Below, piece after piece: positions 1 to 8,909 of a stretch of DNA of 64,000 nt; the first letter of the stretch is position 1; every line of letters starts with the position of its first letter. The position numbers and the translations under genes are program-made. This stretch comes from Synechococcus sp. CBW1108. Lineage in GTDB: Bacteria; Cyanobacteriota; Cyanobacteriia; PCC-6307; Cyanobiaceae. Under the pieces are notes generated by a model. It had not been told where the DNA came from and did no database searches. It saw nothing but the letters and a program-made list of their open reading frames with translations. The DNA is taken from assembly GCF_015840335.1 (NCBI RefSeq), contig NZ_CP060395.1:1-64000 (forward strand), read 5' to 3'.

Positions 1-1404
1 GTGGAGCAGGCGGTGCAGCAGGGAGAAGAGCTGTGGCACCAGGTTCAGCAGGCCCTCCAGGCCAACCTCAGCAAACCCACCTTCGAAACCTGGATCCGCC
101 CCGCCCGGTGCAGGGGCTTCAGTGCAGATCAGCTGCGGCTGGAAGCCCCGAACAACTTCGCCTGCGGCTGGCTGAGCAAGAACTATCTCGGCACGATCGA
201 GGCTGTCGCCAGCGAGATCGCCGGTAGGCGGGTGCAGGTGCTGGTAAGCGCGGCCAGCGACGAGGATGTCCTGATCGCCCCAGCCGGCCCTGGCACGGGC
301 AATGGTGCCGCCAAGCCCATTGCCGGCCAGCCAGCGCCAACCAAAGCCACCGGTGAGACGCCCCGCAAGGTGGCTCCGGGGCTGAACCCCCGCTACGTGT
401 TCAACCGCTTTGTGGTGGGGCCCAACAGCCGCATGGCCCATGCGGCCTCCCTGGCGGTGGCTGAGGCGCCCGGGCGGGAATTCAACCCCCTCTTTCTCTG
501 CGGCGGGGTGGGGCTGGGCAAAACCCACCTGATGCAGGCGATCGGCCACTACCGGCTGGAGATAAACCCGGAGGCGCGGGTGTTCTACGTGAGCAGCGAA
601 TCCTTCACCAATGACCTGATTCAGGCGATCCGCAAAGACAGCATGCAGGCCTTTCGCGACCGCTACCGAGCCGCCGATCTGATCCTGGTGGATGACATCC
701 AGTTCATCGAGGGCAAGGAGTACACACAAGAAGAGTTTTTCCACACCTTCAATGCCCTCCATGAGGCGGGCCGCCAGATCGTGATCGCCTCCGATCGGCC
801 CCCAAACCAGATCCCGAAGATGCAGGAGCGGCTGATCTCCCGCTTCTCGATGGGACTGATCGCCGACATCCAGGCACCAGACCTGGAAACCCGCATGGCC
901 ATCCTGCACAAGAAGGCCGAACAAGAGCAGATGGTGCTGCCCCGCGACCTGATCCAGTTCATCGCCGGCCGCTTCACCTCCAATATCCGCGAGCTGGAAG
1001 GGGCCCTGACCCGGGCGGTGGCCTTCGCCTCCATCACCGGCCTGCCGATGACGGTGGAATCGGTGGCACCGATGCTCGATCCAGCCGGTGGCGATGTGGA
1101 GGTCAAACCGATCCAGGTAATCGAAAAGGTGGCGGAGGTGTTTGGCGTCGGCATCGAAGAAATGCTCAGCGCCAGTCGCAAACGGGCCGTCAGCAGGGCC
1201 CGTCAGGTGGGCATGTACCTGATGCGCCAGAGCACAAACCTGAGCCTGCCGCGCATCGGCGAGGCCTTCGGCGGCAAGGACCACTCCACGGTGATGTACG
1301 CCGTCGAGCAGATCGACCTCAAGCTCAACAGCGATCCCGCCCTTTCACGCCAGGTGCAGCAGGTGCGAGACCTGCTGCAGATCGATTCCCGCAAGCGCCG
1401 CTAG
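1..1404 (+). CDS. dnaA: Chromosomal replication initiator DnaA
   Basis: Initiates chromosome replication by ATP-dependent assembly on DnaA boxes at oriC. The 467-residue protein has an N-terminal DnaB/DiaA-interaction domain (about 10-80), a linker rich in Pro, Ala and Gly (about 88-125), and an AAA+ core with Walker A GGVGLGKT (168-175) and Walker B VDD (230-232). It ends in a C-terminal DNA-binding domain with the signature [10 protein letters not shown]. The GTG at base 1 is the likely start because the N-terminus aligns with the family from there, but nothing upstream is visible. A convergent small gene follows 12 bases after the stop. Identification is secure. Confidence 0.97.
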   Translation: MEQAVQQGEELWHQVQQALQANLSKPTFETWIRPARCRGFSADQLRLEAPNNFACGWLSKNYLGTIEAVASEIAGRRVQVLVSAASDEDVLIAPAGPGTGNGAAKPIAGQPAPTKATGETPRKVAPGLNPRYVFNRFVVGPNSRMAHAASLAVAEAPGREFNPLFLCGGVGLGKTHLMQAIGHYRLEINPEARVFYVSSESFTNDLIQAIRKDSMQAFRDRYRAADLILVDDIQFIEGKEYTQEEFFHTFNALHEAGRQIVIASDRPPNQIPKMQERLISRFSMGLIADIQAPDLETRMAILHKKAEQEQMVLPRDLIQFIAGRFTSNIRELEGALTRAVAFASITGLPMTVESVAPMLDPAGGDVEVKPIQVIEKVAEVFGVGIEEMLSASRKRAVSRARQVGMYLMRQSTNLSLPRIGEAFGGKDHSTVMYAVEQIDLKLNSDPALSRQVQQVRDLLQIDSRKRR

Positions 1405-1416
1405 TTCCAGCCAGGC

Positions 1417-1899
1417 TCAACGGCAGCCCTGGACTGAGATCCGATAGCTGAAGCCCAGGGCGGCGGGGTCGTTGCTGGCTCCCACCTTGAAGTTCATCTG
1501 GGAGGTCTGCTTGCCGGGAACCGCTGGGAAGGGGCCAAACATCTTGCCAGTGCCCAGCGGCGGGTTCATCAGGGTATTGAACAGCTGCAGATTCGATCCA
1601 TCACTGAATTTCATATACCCCTCAATCGGGTACTGGGCCTTGGCATCGGAGGAATTGGCGGTAAAAAAGAACTTATAACTGGTGTAGGGCTTGGTCACAA
1701 AGAAGTCGGTATTCCAGTTGGTCTTACCGATCAACTTGCCTCGCCCCACCGACTTTGAAACGATCGGCGAGACGCCGTCTCCACCCACCGGCGACAGGAA
1801 GGTGCAGGTGGGCGCGGCGGTAGCTGGCTGCTGGGCCAGGCCCAGCCCCAAAGCAAGGGCCAGGGGAAGCAGCTGGCGGGAGGGGATCGAAAAGCGCAT
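1417..1899 (-). CDS. Hypothetical exported protein
   Basis: A 160-residue protein of unknown function. The first about 28 residues form a clear Sec signal peptide: RFSIPSRQ, then a Leu/Ala-rich stretch, ending at an Ala-x-Ala type site near TAAPT. The mature part is polar and contains two Cys, one near the mature N-terminus and one three residues from the end, which could form a disulphide. It is convergent with dnaA and 26 bases downstream of the cbbX stop on the same strand, so it may be transcribed at the tail of the CCM cluster. No family is recognised. Confidence 0.7.
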   Translation of the reverse strand: MRFSIPSRQLLPLALALGLGLAQQPATAAPTCTFLSPVGGDGVSPIVSKSVGRGKLIGKTNWNTDFFVTKPYTSYKFFFTANSSDAKAQYPIEGYMKFSDGSNLQLFNTLMNPPLGTGKMFGPFPAVPGKQTSQMNFKVGASNDPAALGFSYRISVQGCR

Positions 1900-1925
1900 G
1901 GGGGACAGGGGAGGGGGGTTCTAAC

Positions 1926-2846
1926 TTACGAAAGCGGCCTGGCCGGGTCGCCTCCCTCCAGTTCGCCGGCAAACACCCGGCTGATCGTGATGTCCACCGC
2001 TTCGAGTGTCATCAGATCCAGCTTGGTGAGTGGGCTGCCCATGCGGCTGAATAGCCGGTTGGCCTGGCGCATGCGGGCCCGGTCGATCGCATTGCGAATC
2101 GAGCGGGCGTTGGCAAAAAAGGGCAGCTGCATGCGGCGCTGGATATATTCGGCAAAGGCCAGGCTGGCTTCTTCGCTGAAGCGGTAGTTTTCAGCAGCGA
2201 GAATCAATTGGGCGATCGCCAGCAGCTCCGCAGCAGAGTAGTCGGGAAAATCAATGTGGTTTGCCACCCTGGAGGAGAGGCCTGGGTTGCTTTGATAGAA
2301 AATATCCATCCGCTCCTTATAGCCAGCAAAGATAACCACCAGATCATCCCGGTTGCCCTCCATCACCTGGAGCAGGATTTCAATCGCCTCGGCGCCATAG
2401 TCGCGCTCATTTTCCGGGCGGTATAGATAGTAAGCCTCATCAATGAACAACACGCCGCCCATCGCTTTTTTGAGCATCTCCCGCGTTTTAGGGGCCGTGT
2501 GGCCGATGTACTGACCCACCAGGTCGTCGCGGGTAGCGGTAACCACATGGCCCTTGCGCACGTAGCCCAGGCCATGCAGAATATTGCTCATACGCTCGGC
2601 CACCGTGGTCTTGCCGGTGCCCGGCCGCCCCGTGAACGACATGTGCAGGCTCGGCGGGGTGGTCTCCAGGCCCACCTGCTGACGCGCCCTATCCACCACC
2701 AACAGGGCAGCGATCTCCCGGATCCGGGCCTTCACTGGCCGCAGGCCGATCAGCTCCCGGTCCAGCTGGTCCAGCATCGCCTGGATACCCGCCCCGTCAT
2801 AGGCCGATTGCAGGTCGATCAGGGTGTCGTCAGAGGGGTAACCCAT
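1926..2846 (-). CDS. cbbX: CbbX-type Rubisco activase (AAA+ ATPase)
   Basis: AAA+ ATPase that removes inhibitory sugar phosphates from Rubisco by threading the large-subunit C-terminus. The 306-residue length is usual for CbbX. Walker A GRPGTGKT lies at residues 73-80 and Walker [13 protein letters not shown] near 130-140. A substrate-threading loop (YIGHTAPKT) follows Walker A, and a helical C-domain ([15 protein letters not shown]) resembles other CbbX proteins. CbbX was first characterised with red-type Rubisco, but homologues accompany form IA carboxysome clusters. It sits 31 bases downstream of the acRAF gene on the same strand. The family is secure; action on this Rubisco is inferred from context. 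Confidence 0.93.
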   Translation of the reverse strand: MGYPSDDTLIDLQSAYDGAGIQAMLDQLDRELIGLRPVKARIREIAALLVVDRARQQVGLETTPPSLHMSFTGRPGTGKTTVAERMSNILHGLGYVRKGHVVTATRDDLVGQYIGHTAPKTREMLKKAMGGVLFIDEAYYLYRPENERDYGAEAIEILLQVMEGNRDDLVVIFAGYKERMDIFYQSNPGLSSRVANHIDFPDYSAAELLAIAQLILAAENYRFSEEASLAFAEYIQRRMQLPFFANARSIRNAIDRARMRQANRLFSRMGSPLTKLDLMTLEAVDITISRVFAGELEGGDPARPLS

Positions 2847-2877
2847 GCCAATAAAGGGAGAACATGGTTGCAGAAAA

Positions 2878-3135
2878 TCAGCAGATCAGCCCGTCAATCG
2901 CTGCACTAAAGGCCCACTCAGGCTCCCCAATGGGGGTGTTGTCAGCCTCAGCCCGCAGGGTGAGGTTGACGTAGGTGCGGCCGAAGCTGATATCGGGGAA
3001 ACGTTGCTGCTGCTCGCACAGGGCATTGAGCCGCTCGAGAAAGTCGCGGGTTGTGGCGTAATCGTCAAATTCCAGTCGCCTCTCCAGCCGCTCAGGCTGG
3101 TCGGGTTTGGGGCGGGGAGTCCAGGCTTGGTCCAT
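2878..3135 (-). CDS. Pterin dehydratase-like Rubisco assembly factor (acRAF)
   Basis: An 85-residue protein resembling 4a-hydroxytetrahydrobiopterin (pterin-4a-carbinolamine) dehydratase, the small fold reused as the alpha-carboxysome Rubisco assembly factor acRAF. Family-like segments are [23 protein letters not shown] and [15 protein letters not shown]. The canonical pterin-dehydratase active-site pattern of two adjacent histidines followed by Pro is absent: the sequence has RFPDISFG where active enzymes carry HHP. This favours a chaperone role over catalysis. It lies 3 bases after chpX and 31 before cbbX, so it is probably co-transcribed with both. Confidence 0.85.
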   Translation of the reverse strand: MDQAWTPRPKPDQPERLERRLEFDDYATTRDFLERLNALCEQQQRFPDISFGRTYVNLTLRAEADNTPIGEPEWAFSAAIDGLIC

Positions 3136-3138
3136 AAA

Positions 3139-4278
3139 TCAATCCAGGCAATCGGTGCGGGCCACCGCCAGGCGGCTGGCCCAGGCTGCGGCATAGGCGC
3201 GGTTGGCTGCCTGCTCAGCTGGATCCTGGGTGCTAAGCGGGCTGGGGAAGGTGCCGCGGATGGCGGCATTGGTGACGCAGAACATCGACTTCTGGAAGCT
3301 CATGCAGATCTTGACGCGCACGTCCCCCTCGCCCCGGCCGCGCTGGCGATACAACTGGTGCAACCGCTCCGGCAAATGGCGGAACATGTCCTGCATGAGC
3401 AGGCTGGGAGGCACGCCGGCCCCCATGCTCGGCAGGGGATCGGCGTAGAGAGCGCCGTAGGCAAACTGGCCTTGGTCCGGCGAGATCTGCTGGGCCTGGG
3501 CGTTGAAACTCACCGTGCCCAGAAAAGGCAATCCCCTCAGGAATACGGCCTCTACATAGGGCACGGCCACATCCGCAAGGAAGGTGAGGCCGGCCTCCGG
3601 CGGCAACACCCACATCCGTTCACCCTCGATCTCCACCGCATAGGTGATCGGCTTGCCGGCGGCGGCCACCAGACCGTCCTTGATAAATTCCACCACCGCT
3701 TCGATCGAGCTGATCCGCCCAGCCGCCTCGGCTGCGGCCAGATCCAGGAAAAGATCGCTCATCACCCGCCAGAACTGACCCAGGGCAGAGGTGGTGGCCG
3801 CTGTACGGATCAGCTCGATCAGGAAGCCCCGAAACACAGGGTGGAGCAGAGCCAGCAGGGGATCGCGGCGGGTCTTGCGGCCAATGATGGCGCGGCAATT
3901 GGCGGCAAAAGGATCCGAATCCAGATAGGCATCGAGGCCGCCAGTGCCATGCCAGAGCATGGCTTTCATGCAGTATTCGGCATACTCGAAATTGATCCGG
4001 TCGTGATTGAGATGGCGCCAGATCTTGGCCACACTCTTATCACCATCGAGATATTTAAAGAGTGGGAAGGGCAGCAGAAATTGCTGCTCGGCCTGGAAGA
4101 TCAGGTTTTTGCTGTAGGCATCGAGCACCTGCCCGTAACTATCCAGCACATCCACCACCTCGATCAGGTGCTCGGCCGTGTTGCTCAGCAGGGTTTGGCC
4201 GGCCAGCAGGGAGGCCTCCAGCTCGGCGGCGCTGGGCATGCCGCCGCTGCGCACCAGTTCAGCAGAAATGATCGGCAT
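3139..4278 (-). CDS. chpX: CO2 hydration protein ChpX/CupB of NDH-1 CO2-uptake complex
   Basis: Subunit of the specialised NDH-1 complex that couples electron flow to vectorial hydration of CO2 to bicarbonate on the cytoplasmic face of the thylakoid. The 379-residue length fits the CupA/CupB family. Typical segments are SKNLIFQAEQQFLLPFP, SVAKIWRHLNHDRINFEYAEYC and QKSMFCVTNAAI. The start ATG overlaps the ndhD stop by one base (ATGA), so translation is probably coupled. Placement next to the carboxysome cluster matches the constitutive alpha-cyanobacterial form (ndhF4/ndhD4/chpX). Whether it is CupA- or CupB-like cannot be settled by eye. Confidence 0.93.
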   Translation of the reverse strand: MPIISAELVRSGGMPSAAELEASLLAGQTLLSNTAEHLIEVVDVLDSYGQVLDAYSKNLIFQAEQQFLLPFPLFKYLDGDKSVAKIWRHLNHDRINFEYAEYCMKAMLWHGTGGLDAYLDSDPFAANCRAIIGRKTRRDPLLALLHPVFRGFLIELIRTAATTSALGQFWRVMSDLFLDLAAAEAAGRISSIEAVVEFIKDGLVAAAGKPITYAVEIEGERMWVLPPEAGLTFLADVAVPYVEAVFLRGLPFLGTVSFNAQAQQISPDQGQFAYGALYADPLPSMGAGVPPSLLMQDMFRHLPERLHQLYRQRGRGEGDVRVKICMSFQKSMFCVTNAAIRGTFPSPLSTQDPAEQAANRAYAAAWASRLAVARTDCLD

Positions 4279-5804
4279 CAGCCCAGGCCTCCGGAATACA
4301 CGGCGGCCGCCAGGGCTGGCAGCTGGACCATGGCCGTGCTGGCGGCCTCGCTCAGGCGGCCCAGGCCGTAGGGCAGCAGGCCGATCGCAAACACCGCCAC
4401 AGCCAGGGCCATCGCCGGGATGGTTTCCCGCGGGGCCACCGCAGCCAGATTCACATCAAGCCGGCCATGGGCCACTGGATCGGTGGGTGGAGTAACCGCC
4501 AGCCGGCCGAAGAAGGCCCGGTTTACCAGCAGCAAAAAGTAAACAGCCGTCAGCCCCGAACCCACCATCGAAAGAAGGGTGGCAAGGGGGAACGCGCCGA
4601 TACTGCCGCGGAAAACCATGAACTCAGATATAAAGCCAGCCATGCCAGGCATGCCGGCGCTGGCCATCACCCCCACGATCATCAACGTGCCGGTAAATGG
4701 CAGGCCCCGTTCGGGGTTGAGCAAGCCGTGCAACACGGTGAGGTCGCGGGTGCCGGTTTTGCGGTACACGATTCCCACTAGCAGAAACAGCAGGGCTGAG
4801 ATCAGGCCGTGGGCCACCATCTGGAAAACTGCCCCCAGGATCGCCACCGGTGTGGCCGCTGCTGCAGCCAGCAGGATGTAGCCCATGTGGCCGACGGAGC
4901 TGTAGGCCACCATGCGTTTCATGTCCTTCTGGGCGATCGCCGCCAGCGAACCAAACAGCACCGAAACCGCCGCCCAGATCGCCAGGCCAGGGGCCAAAAG
5001 GCCCCAGGCCTCGGGGAAGAGGCCCATGCAGAAACGCAGTAACCCATAAGTGCCCAGCTTCAGCAGCACCCCGGCCAGCAGCACCGAAACCGGCGTGGAG
5101 GCCTGGGTGTGGGCATCGGGGAGCCAGTTGTGGAAGGGGAACAGGGGCACCTTGATGCCGAAGCCGATCAGCAGGGCGCCAAGTAGCAGCAGCTGGCTGC
5201 CCATGGCCAGCCGTTCGCCGGTGATCGGCGTGAGGCTGAAGTCCGCGGTGCCCGTCAACAGGGCCAGCCCCAGAAAAGCTCCCAGGATCAACATGCCGGA
5301 AACGGCAGTGAAGATCAAAAACTTGGTGGCCGCATAGGCCCGGTTCACTCCGCCCCAGATGGCAATCAGGCCCCAGAGGGGAATCAGTTCGAGCTCGTAG
5401 AAAAGGAAAAAGAGCAGCAGGTTTTCGGCCAGAAAGGCCCCATTCACGGCGCCACTAATGACCAGCAGCAGCAGAAAGTAGACGCGCGGCCGCTTGTCGA
5501 TATCGCGGGTGCAGATGGCCGAAACCAGTGTCAGAGCAGCGTTGATCAGCACCAAGGGCAGCGAGAGGCCATCCACCCCGAGCTTGTATTCGAGGCCCAG
5601 GCTGTCCACCCAGGGCAGGGATTCCTGCAACTGCATGGCGCTGTTGGCGGGGTCGAAGCGGGCCAGCACCACCAGGCTCCAGGCCAGCTGCAGGCCCAAC
5701 ACCACCAGGGTCACCGTGCGCATGCGCCCCTCCGCCGGCCGCCCGGGCCAGAGGGCCAGCAACAGGGCTCCGGCAAAGGGAATCAGCAGCAGCAGGCTCA
5801 GCAT
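4278..5804 (-). CDS. ndhD: NAD(P)H-quinone oxidoreductase subunit 4 (NdhD, CO2-uptake type)
   Basis: Antiporter-like proton-pumping membrane subunit of NDH-1, here probably the NdhD4-type paralogue of the CO2-uptake complex. The protein has 508 residues with about 14 hydrophobic segments. The conserved proton-channel segments are present: FYELELIPLWGLIAIWGG carries the key Glu, and FHNWLPDAHTQA and KLGTYGLLRF follow. The open frame extends 30 codons further upstream, but the ATG at 5804 is preceded by a good Shine-Dalgarno (GAGGAGA) and gives the family N-terminus MLSLLLLIPF. The ndhF stop lies 10 bases upstream. Order ndhF-ndhD-chpX indicates one operon. Confidence 0.95.
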   Translation of the reverse strand: MLSLLLLIPFAGALLLALWPGRPAEGRMRTVTLVVLGLQLAWSLVVLARFDPANSAMQLQESLPWVDSLGLEYKLGVDGLSLPLVLINAALTLVSAICTRDIDKRPRVYFLLLLVISGAVNGAFLAENLLLFFLFYELELIPLWGLIAIWGGVNRAYAATKFLIFTAVSGMLILGAFLGLALLTGTADFSLTPITGERLAMGSQLLLLGALLIGFGIKVPLFPFHNWLPDAHTQASTPVSVLLAGVLLKLGTYGLLRFCMGLFPEAWGLLAPGLAIWAAVSVLFGSLAAIAQKDMKRMVAYSSVGHMGYILLAAAAATPVAILGAVFQMVAHGLISALLFLLVGIVYRKTGTRDLTVLHGLLNPERGLPFTGTLMIVGVMASAGMPGMAGFISEFMVFRGSIGAFPLATLLSMVGSGLTAVYFLLLVNRAFFGRLAVTPPTDPVAHGRLDVNLAAVAPRETIPAMALAVAVFAIGLLPYGLGRLSEAASTAMVQLPALAAAVYSGGLG

Positions 5805-5814
5805 CTTGTTCTCC

Positions 5815-7689
5815 TCATCCGCGCAGCCCCTGCAGCGGCAACCACTGCAGGGAGGCCAGCAGCAACAGGATCGCCGCAAGCACCGTAAGCACATAGCTCT
5901 GCAGCTGGCCGCTCACCCCCAGCTTGAGCCCCTCGGCGCTGGCCAGCGACAGCCGGCCGATCCCGTTGACCAGGCCATTCACCAGGGTCTGGTCGATCCA
6001 GTTCGAGAGCCGGGCCAGACCCGCCACCGCCGCCACGATCGTGGCGCGGTAAATCCGGTCGGTGTAGAAGTCGGAGGCGAGCAGGTCCTGCAGCAGCCGC
6101 AGCGACCGGGTCATCGAGCGGGACCAGAACTTGTTCAGGGGCACCAGGGAGCCGCCCACCGCCCCAATGAGGCCGCTGGCGGCGACGGCCAGGGCCACGG
6201 GCCAGGAGAAGGACGCTATGCCTGGCACCGAATCGATGCGCGCCATCAGCAGGGGCATCAACACCACCAGCACCGTCAGGCTCACCATCGGCAGGGCCAT
6301 CAACCAGTTCACCTCGGGGGCGCGCTTGGTTTTGGGCAGGGCCGGGCCCATGAACACATGGCGAAATACCCGGATGAAGTTGAAGGCTGTCAGACCGTTG
6401 GTGAGCAGCAGAACGGCGGCAAAGAAGGGGTACTGGCTGGCAAATGCCTCCACCAGGAGCCCGAAGCACCAGAAGCAGCCCAGGGGCAGCAGGCCCACCA
6501 GGCCGGCGCTACCCACCAGGTAGGCGGTGGTGGTGGCGGGCATTCGGGAGCCGAGGCCACCGAGTTCGGTCAGGTCCTGGCAGTTGGTGGTGGCGATGAT
6601 GCTGCCCACGCTCATGAAGATCAGGGCCTTGGCCAGTCCGTGAGCAAACAGCAACAGCAGGGCAATCGCCGGCTGCTGCAGGGCGATGGCGATGAACACC
6701 AGCCCCAGGTAGGAGGTGGTGGAGTAGGAGAAGGCCCGTTTGATATCCACCTGGGCGATCGCCACCAGGGCGCCAGCGACCGCACTGATCGTGCCCACCA
6801 CCAGCAGCACGGTGGTGGGCAGGGGGGAGAAGCGCAGCAGCGGCATCACCTTGATCAGCACCAGGGCGCCGGCGGTGACGACCACCGAATTGCGCAGGAT
6901 CGAGGCCGGATTCGGCCCCTCCATAGCCTCATCGAGCCAGAGGTGCATGGGGAACTGGGCGCACTTACCCATGGGCCCGGCGATCAGCCCCAGCCCCAGC
7001 AAGGTGCCGGCCAGGGGGGTGAGGGCGCCGCTGGCGTCGGCCTCAGCCGCCCAGACGTAGAGATCACCGAACTCCATCGAGCCCGCCCAGGCTGAAAGGG
7101 CAACCATGCCCATCAGCAGCAGCACATCGCCCACCCTTTTGGTGAGGAAGGCATCGCGGGCGGCGGTCACCACCAGGGGCTGGGCATACCAGAAGCCCAC
7201 CAACAGATAGGTGGACAGGGTGAGCATCTCCAGCAGGAAGTAACTCATGAACAGGCTGCTGCTCAGCACCACGCCGGCAAGCGCCCCCTCAAAAAAGCCC
7301 ACCAGGGCATAGAAGCGGGCCAGGGCCCATTCCTTATCGAGATAACCGAGGGCATACACCTGGCCCAGCAGGCTCATGCCGGTGACCAGCTCAAGCGCCG
7401 CCAGGTTGGTGAGCGAGAGATCGAAGCCGATGCGCAGGTCGAGGTCGGCAGCCTGGAACCAACCAATTTCCAGGTGCTGGGGGCCGATTGCCCAAACCTG
7501 CTGGAGGATAAGGCTGCCGTGGATCACAGCCAGCAGGGTCACCAGCAGGTTGAGGTAGGCGGCCGGACGGGGGCCGTTGCGCTTGAACCAGCCGGCCGCC
7601 CACGGCAGCGACAGCACCATGCCGCTGAACCCGTATAGGGGGACCATCCAGACCAGCTGGATCGACAGGGGCAGGGGTGGGGCGGACAA
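5815..7689 (-). CDS. ndhF: NAD(P)H-quinone oxidoreductase subunit 5 (NdhF, CO2-uptake type)
   Basis: Largest proton-pumping subunit of NDH-1, probably the NdhF4-type paralogue that binds the CO2-hydration protein. The 624-residue protein is almost wholly membrane-embedded. Typical segments include MVPLYGFSGM near the N-terminus, FPMHLWLDEAMEGPNPASILRNS (proton channel) and FAHGLAKALIFMSVGSII. The first available start is TTG at 7689 without a strong ribosome site; an in-frame ATG at 7647 would start just before VPLYG, so the start is uncertain by 14 codons. It leads the ndhF-ndhD-chpX-acRAF-cbbX run. Confidence 0.94.
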   Translation of the reverse strand: MSAPPLPLSIQLVWMVPLYGFSGMVLSLPWAAGWFKRNGPRPAAYLNLLVTLLAVIHGSLILQQVWAIGPQHLEIGWFQAADLDLRIGFDLSLTNLAALELVTGMSLLGQVYALGYLDKEWALARFYALVGFFEGALAGVVLSSSLFMSYFLLEMLTLSTYLLVGFWYAQPLVVTAARDAFLTKRVGDVLLLMGMVALSAWAGSMEFGDLYVWAAEADASGALTPLAGTLLGLGLIAGPMGKCAQFPMHLWLDEAMEGPNPASILRNSVVVTAGALVLIKVMPLLRFSPLPTTVLLVVGTISAVAGALVAIAQVDIKRAFSYSTTSYLGLVFIAIALQQPAIALLLLFAHGLAKALIFMSVGSIIATTNCQDLTELGGLGSRMPATTTAYLVGSAGLVGLLPLGCFWCFGLLVEAFASQYPFFAAVLLLTNGLTAFNFIRVFRHVFMGPALPKTKRAPEVNWLMALPMVSLTVLVVLMPLLMARIDSVPGIASFSWPVALAVAASGLIGAVGGSLVPLNKFWSRSMTRSLRLLQDLLASDFYTDRIYRATIVAAVAGLARLSNWIDQTLVNGLVNGIGRLSLASAEGLKLGVSGQLQSYVLTVLAAILLLLASLQWLPLQGLRG

Positions 7690-7777
7690 GGGGAATAGGG
7701 CTTCGTGCAGCAGAGTTGAGGATGGAGCGGAGCAGCGGCGGCGCCCCCCAGGTAGTTCTCGGCCTGTGGGCCTGGTC

Positions 7778-7816
7778 TAAGCCGGTTGCTTTAGCCGGTT
7801 GCTTTAGCTGGTTGCA
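7778..7816. repeat. Three tandem 13-base repeats directly downstream of the bacterioferritin stop
   Basis: Units at 7778-7790, 7791-7803 and 7804-7816 read approximately TTAGCCGGTTGCT on the + strand and differ by one to three bases. They run directly into the TAA stop (7817-7819, minus strand). Each of the two inner copies supplies another TAA on the gene's strand. No coding role is visible. Confidence 0.85.
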
Positions 7817-8287
7817 TTAAAAGGTGGCCCTCTCCATCGAAGCGGCGCTGGCACTGGCCCCGAGGCTGGCCAGCCAGGCGCGCAGATCGTCACCGTGGTG
7901 TTGTTCGTCTGACCAGAGGGCCTCAAAGAATCCCTGGTTGTAGGTGTCGCCCACCAGCATGCAGAAGCGCAAGGCCTCTGCGTAGTGATTGATCAGGGCG
8001 GCTTCCAGGTTGAGGTTGAGCCTCAGCAAGCCAACCAGGTCGGGGGCTTGACTGACGGGACTCAGCTGGGAAGCGGCCGGCACCACCCCCAAGGCAAGCA
8101 TGCGCTGGATGATCCGCTCCGCATGCTGCATTTCCTCCACGGTTTCGCGGCGAAAGCGCTCGGCAGCCTCTGGATCGCCCCAAAGCTCCATAAGGGAGCC
8201 CTGGGTCATGTACTGCTGCACAGCCGAGAGTTCAAGGCTAAGGGCGCGACCGAGATAACCCAGGACGCGCGGATGAACGGCGCCCAT
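7817..8287 (-). CDS. bfr: Bacterioferritin-family iron protein
   Basis: Ferritin-like four-helix protein of 156 residues that oxidises and may store iron. Di-iron ligands can be placed: E19 (LSLELSAVQQY), E52 and H55 (EEMQHAE), and the DEQHH segment near the C-terminus. M53 inside EEMQHA matches the haem-ligand Met of bacterioferritins, so haem binding is possible. An alternative TTG start three codons upstream (8296) overlaps the csoS1E stop; the ATG at 8287 is chosen. Bacterioferritin genes also occur beside alpha-carboxysome operons in chemoautotrophs. Its role there, perhaps iron or redox homeostasis near the carboxysome, is inference. Confidence 0.88.
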   Translation of the reverse strand: MGAVHPRVLGYLGRALSLELSAVQQYMTQGSLMELWGDPEAAERFRRETVEEMQHAERIIQRMLALGVVPAASQLSPVSQAPDLVGLLRLNLNLEAALINHYAEALRFCMLVGDTYNQGFFEALWSDEQHHGDDLRAWLASLGASASAASMERATF

Positions 8288-8292
8288 GGGAA

Positions 8293-8847
8293 TCAAAGAC
8301 GGCGGGTGGTTTCAGTGGCGATCAGGGCGGGCTCCACTTCACTGTGGGGGCGGGCAATGATGTGGGCGGCGACCAGGCCATCGCCAACGCGCTCGCAGGC
8401 ATCGGCGCCGGCCCTGACTGCTGCGTTGACAGCACCGGTTTCACCCCGGACCATCACGGTGACATAGCCGCCGCCCACAAATTCACGGGCGATCAGGGTG
8501 ACTTCCGCAGCCTTGGTCATGGCGTCGGCGGCCTCAATGGCAGGCACCAGGCCACGGGTTTCAATCATGCCGAGGGCAATGCCCTGAATGGAAGGAGCCA
8601 TGGCTTTGTTGCTCGAAGGGGTGGATGGACGATTGGTACCGGCGCCGCCACCGGTACGGGAACGGGAACCGGCGGCGGCGGTGCGGGGCTTGCTAGCCGC
8701 CGGTTTTGCGGCAGCTAGGGCCCTGGGGGCCCCCGCCGCCGCAGCTGAACTGGCCGCCCCAGGTGACGCTGCCGCTGCCTCTGCCGCCGCCGCGGGGGCG
8801 GGGGTGGCTGCGGCAGCGGGATCGCTTTGGGGGGAGGGGGTGGCCAT
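8293..8847 (-). CDS. csoS1E: Carboxysome shell protein CsoS1E (BMC domain with long N-terminal extension)
   Basis: A hexamer-type BMC shell protein of 184 residues. Residues about 91-178 form one BMC domain differing from CsoS1A at only three positions over the shared core (R to T, G to A, R to S). The first about 90 residues are a low-complexity Ala/Pro/Ser/Gly extension, basic towards its end (KPRTAAAGSRSR, GTNRPSTPSSNK), and probably disordered. It is the second-last gene of the cso run; the bacterioferritin gene follows directly. The extension may line one face of the shell or bind cargo; this is inference. Confidence 0.9.
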   Translation of the reverse strand: MATPSPQSDPAAAATPAPAAAAEAAAASPGAASSAAAAGAPRALAAAKPAASKPRTAAAGSRSRTGGGAGTNRPSTPSSNKAMAPSIQGIALGMIETRGLVPAIEAADAMTKAAEVTLIAREFVGGGYVTVMVRGETGAVNAAVRAGADACERVGDGLVAAHIIARPHSEVEPALIATETTRRL

Positions 8848-8909
8848 GGCTCAGGGGTAGGGGGCTGGTGGGTAGGCAGGTCGGACGGACAGCGAACTAT
8901 CCGGGCGAC

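Noticed and set aside
1-1404. Replication origin with DnaA boxes next to dnaA
   Set aside because: The window starts at the dnaA start codon and no cluster of DnaA boxes was seen downstream; the upstream side cannot be examined.
2845-4371. Long open frame on the + strand opposite chpX and acRAF (508 codons)
   Set aside because: Composition and overlap show it is the antisense shadow of well-identified genes; no motif or start signal supports it.
5494-7095. Long + strand open frame opposite ndhD/ndhF (533 codons)
   Set aside because: Gln/Gly/His-rich translation typical of reverse-strand reading of GC-rich membrane-protein genes.
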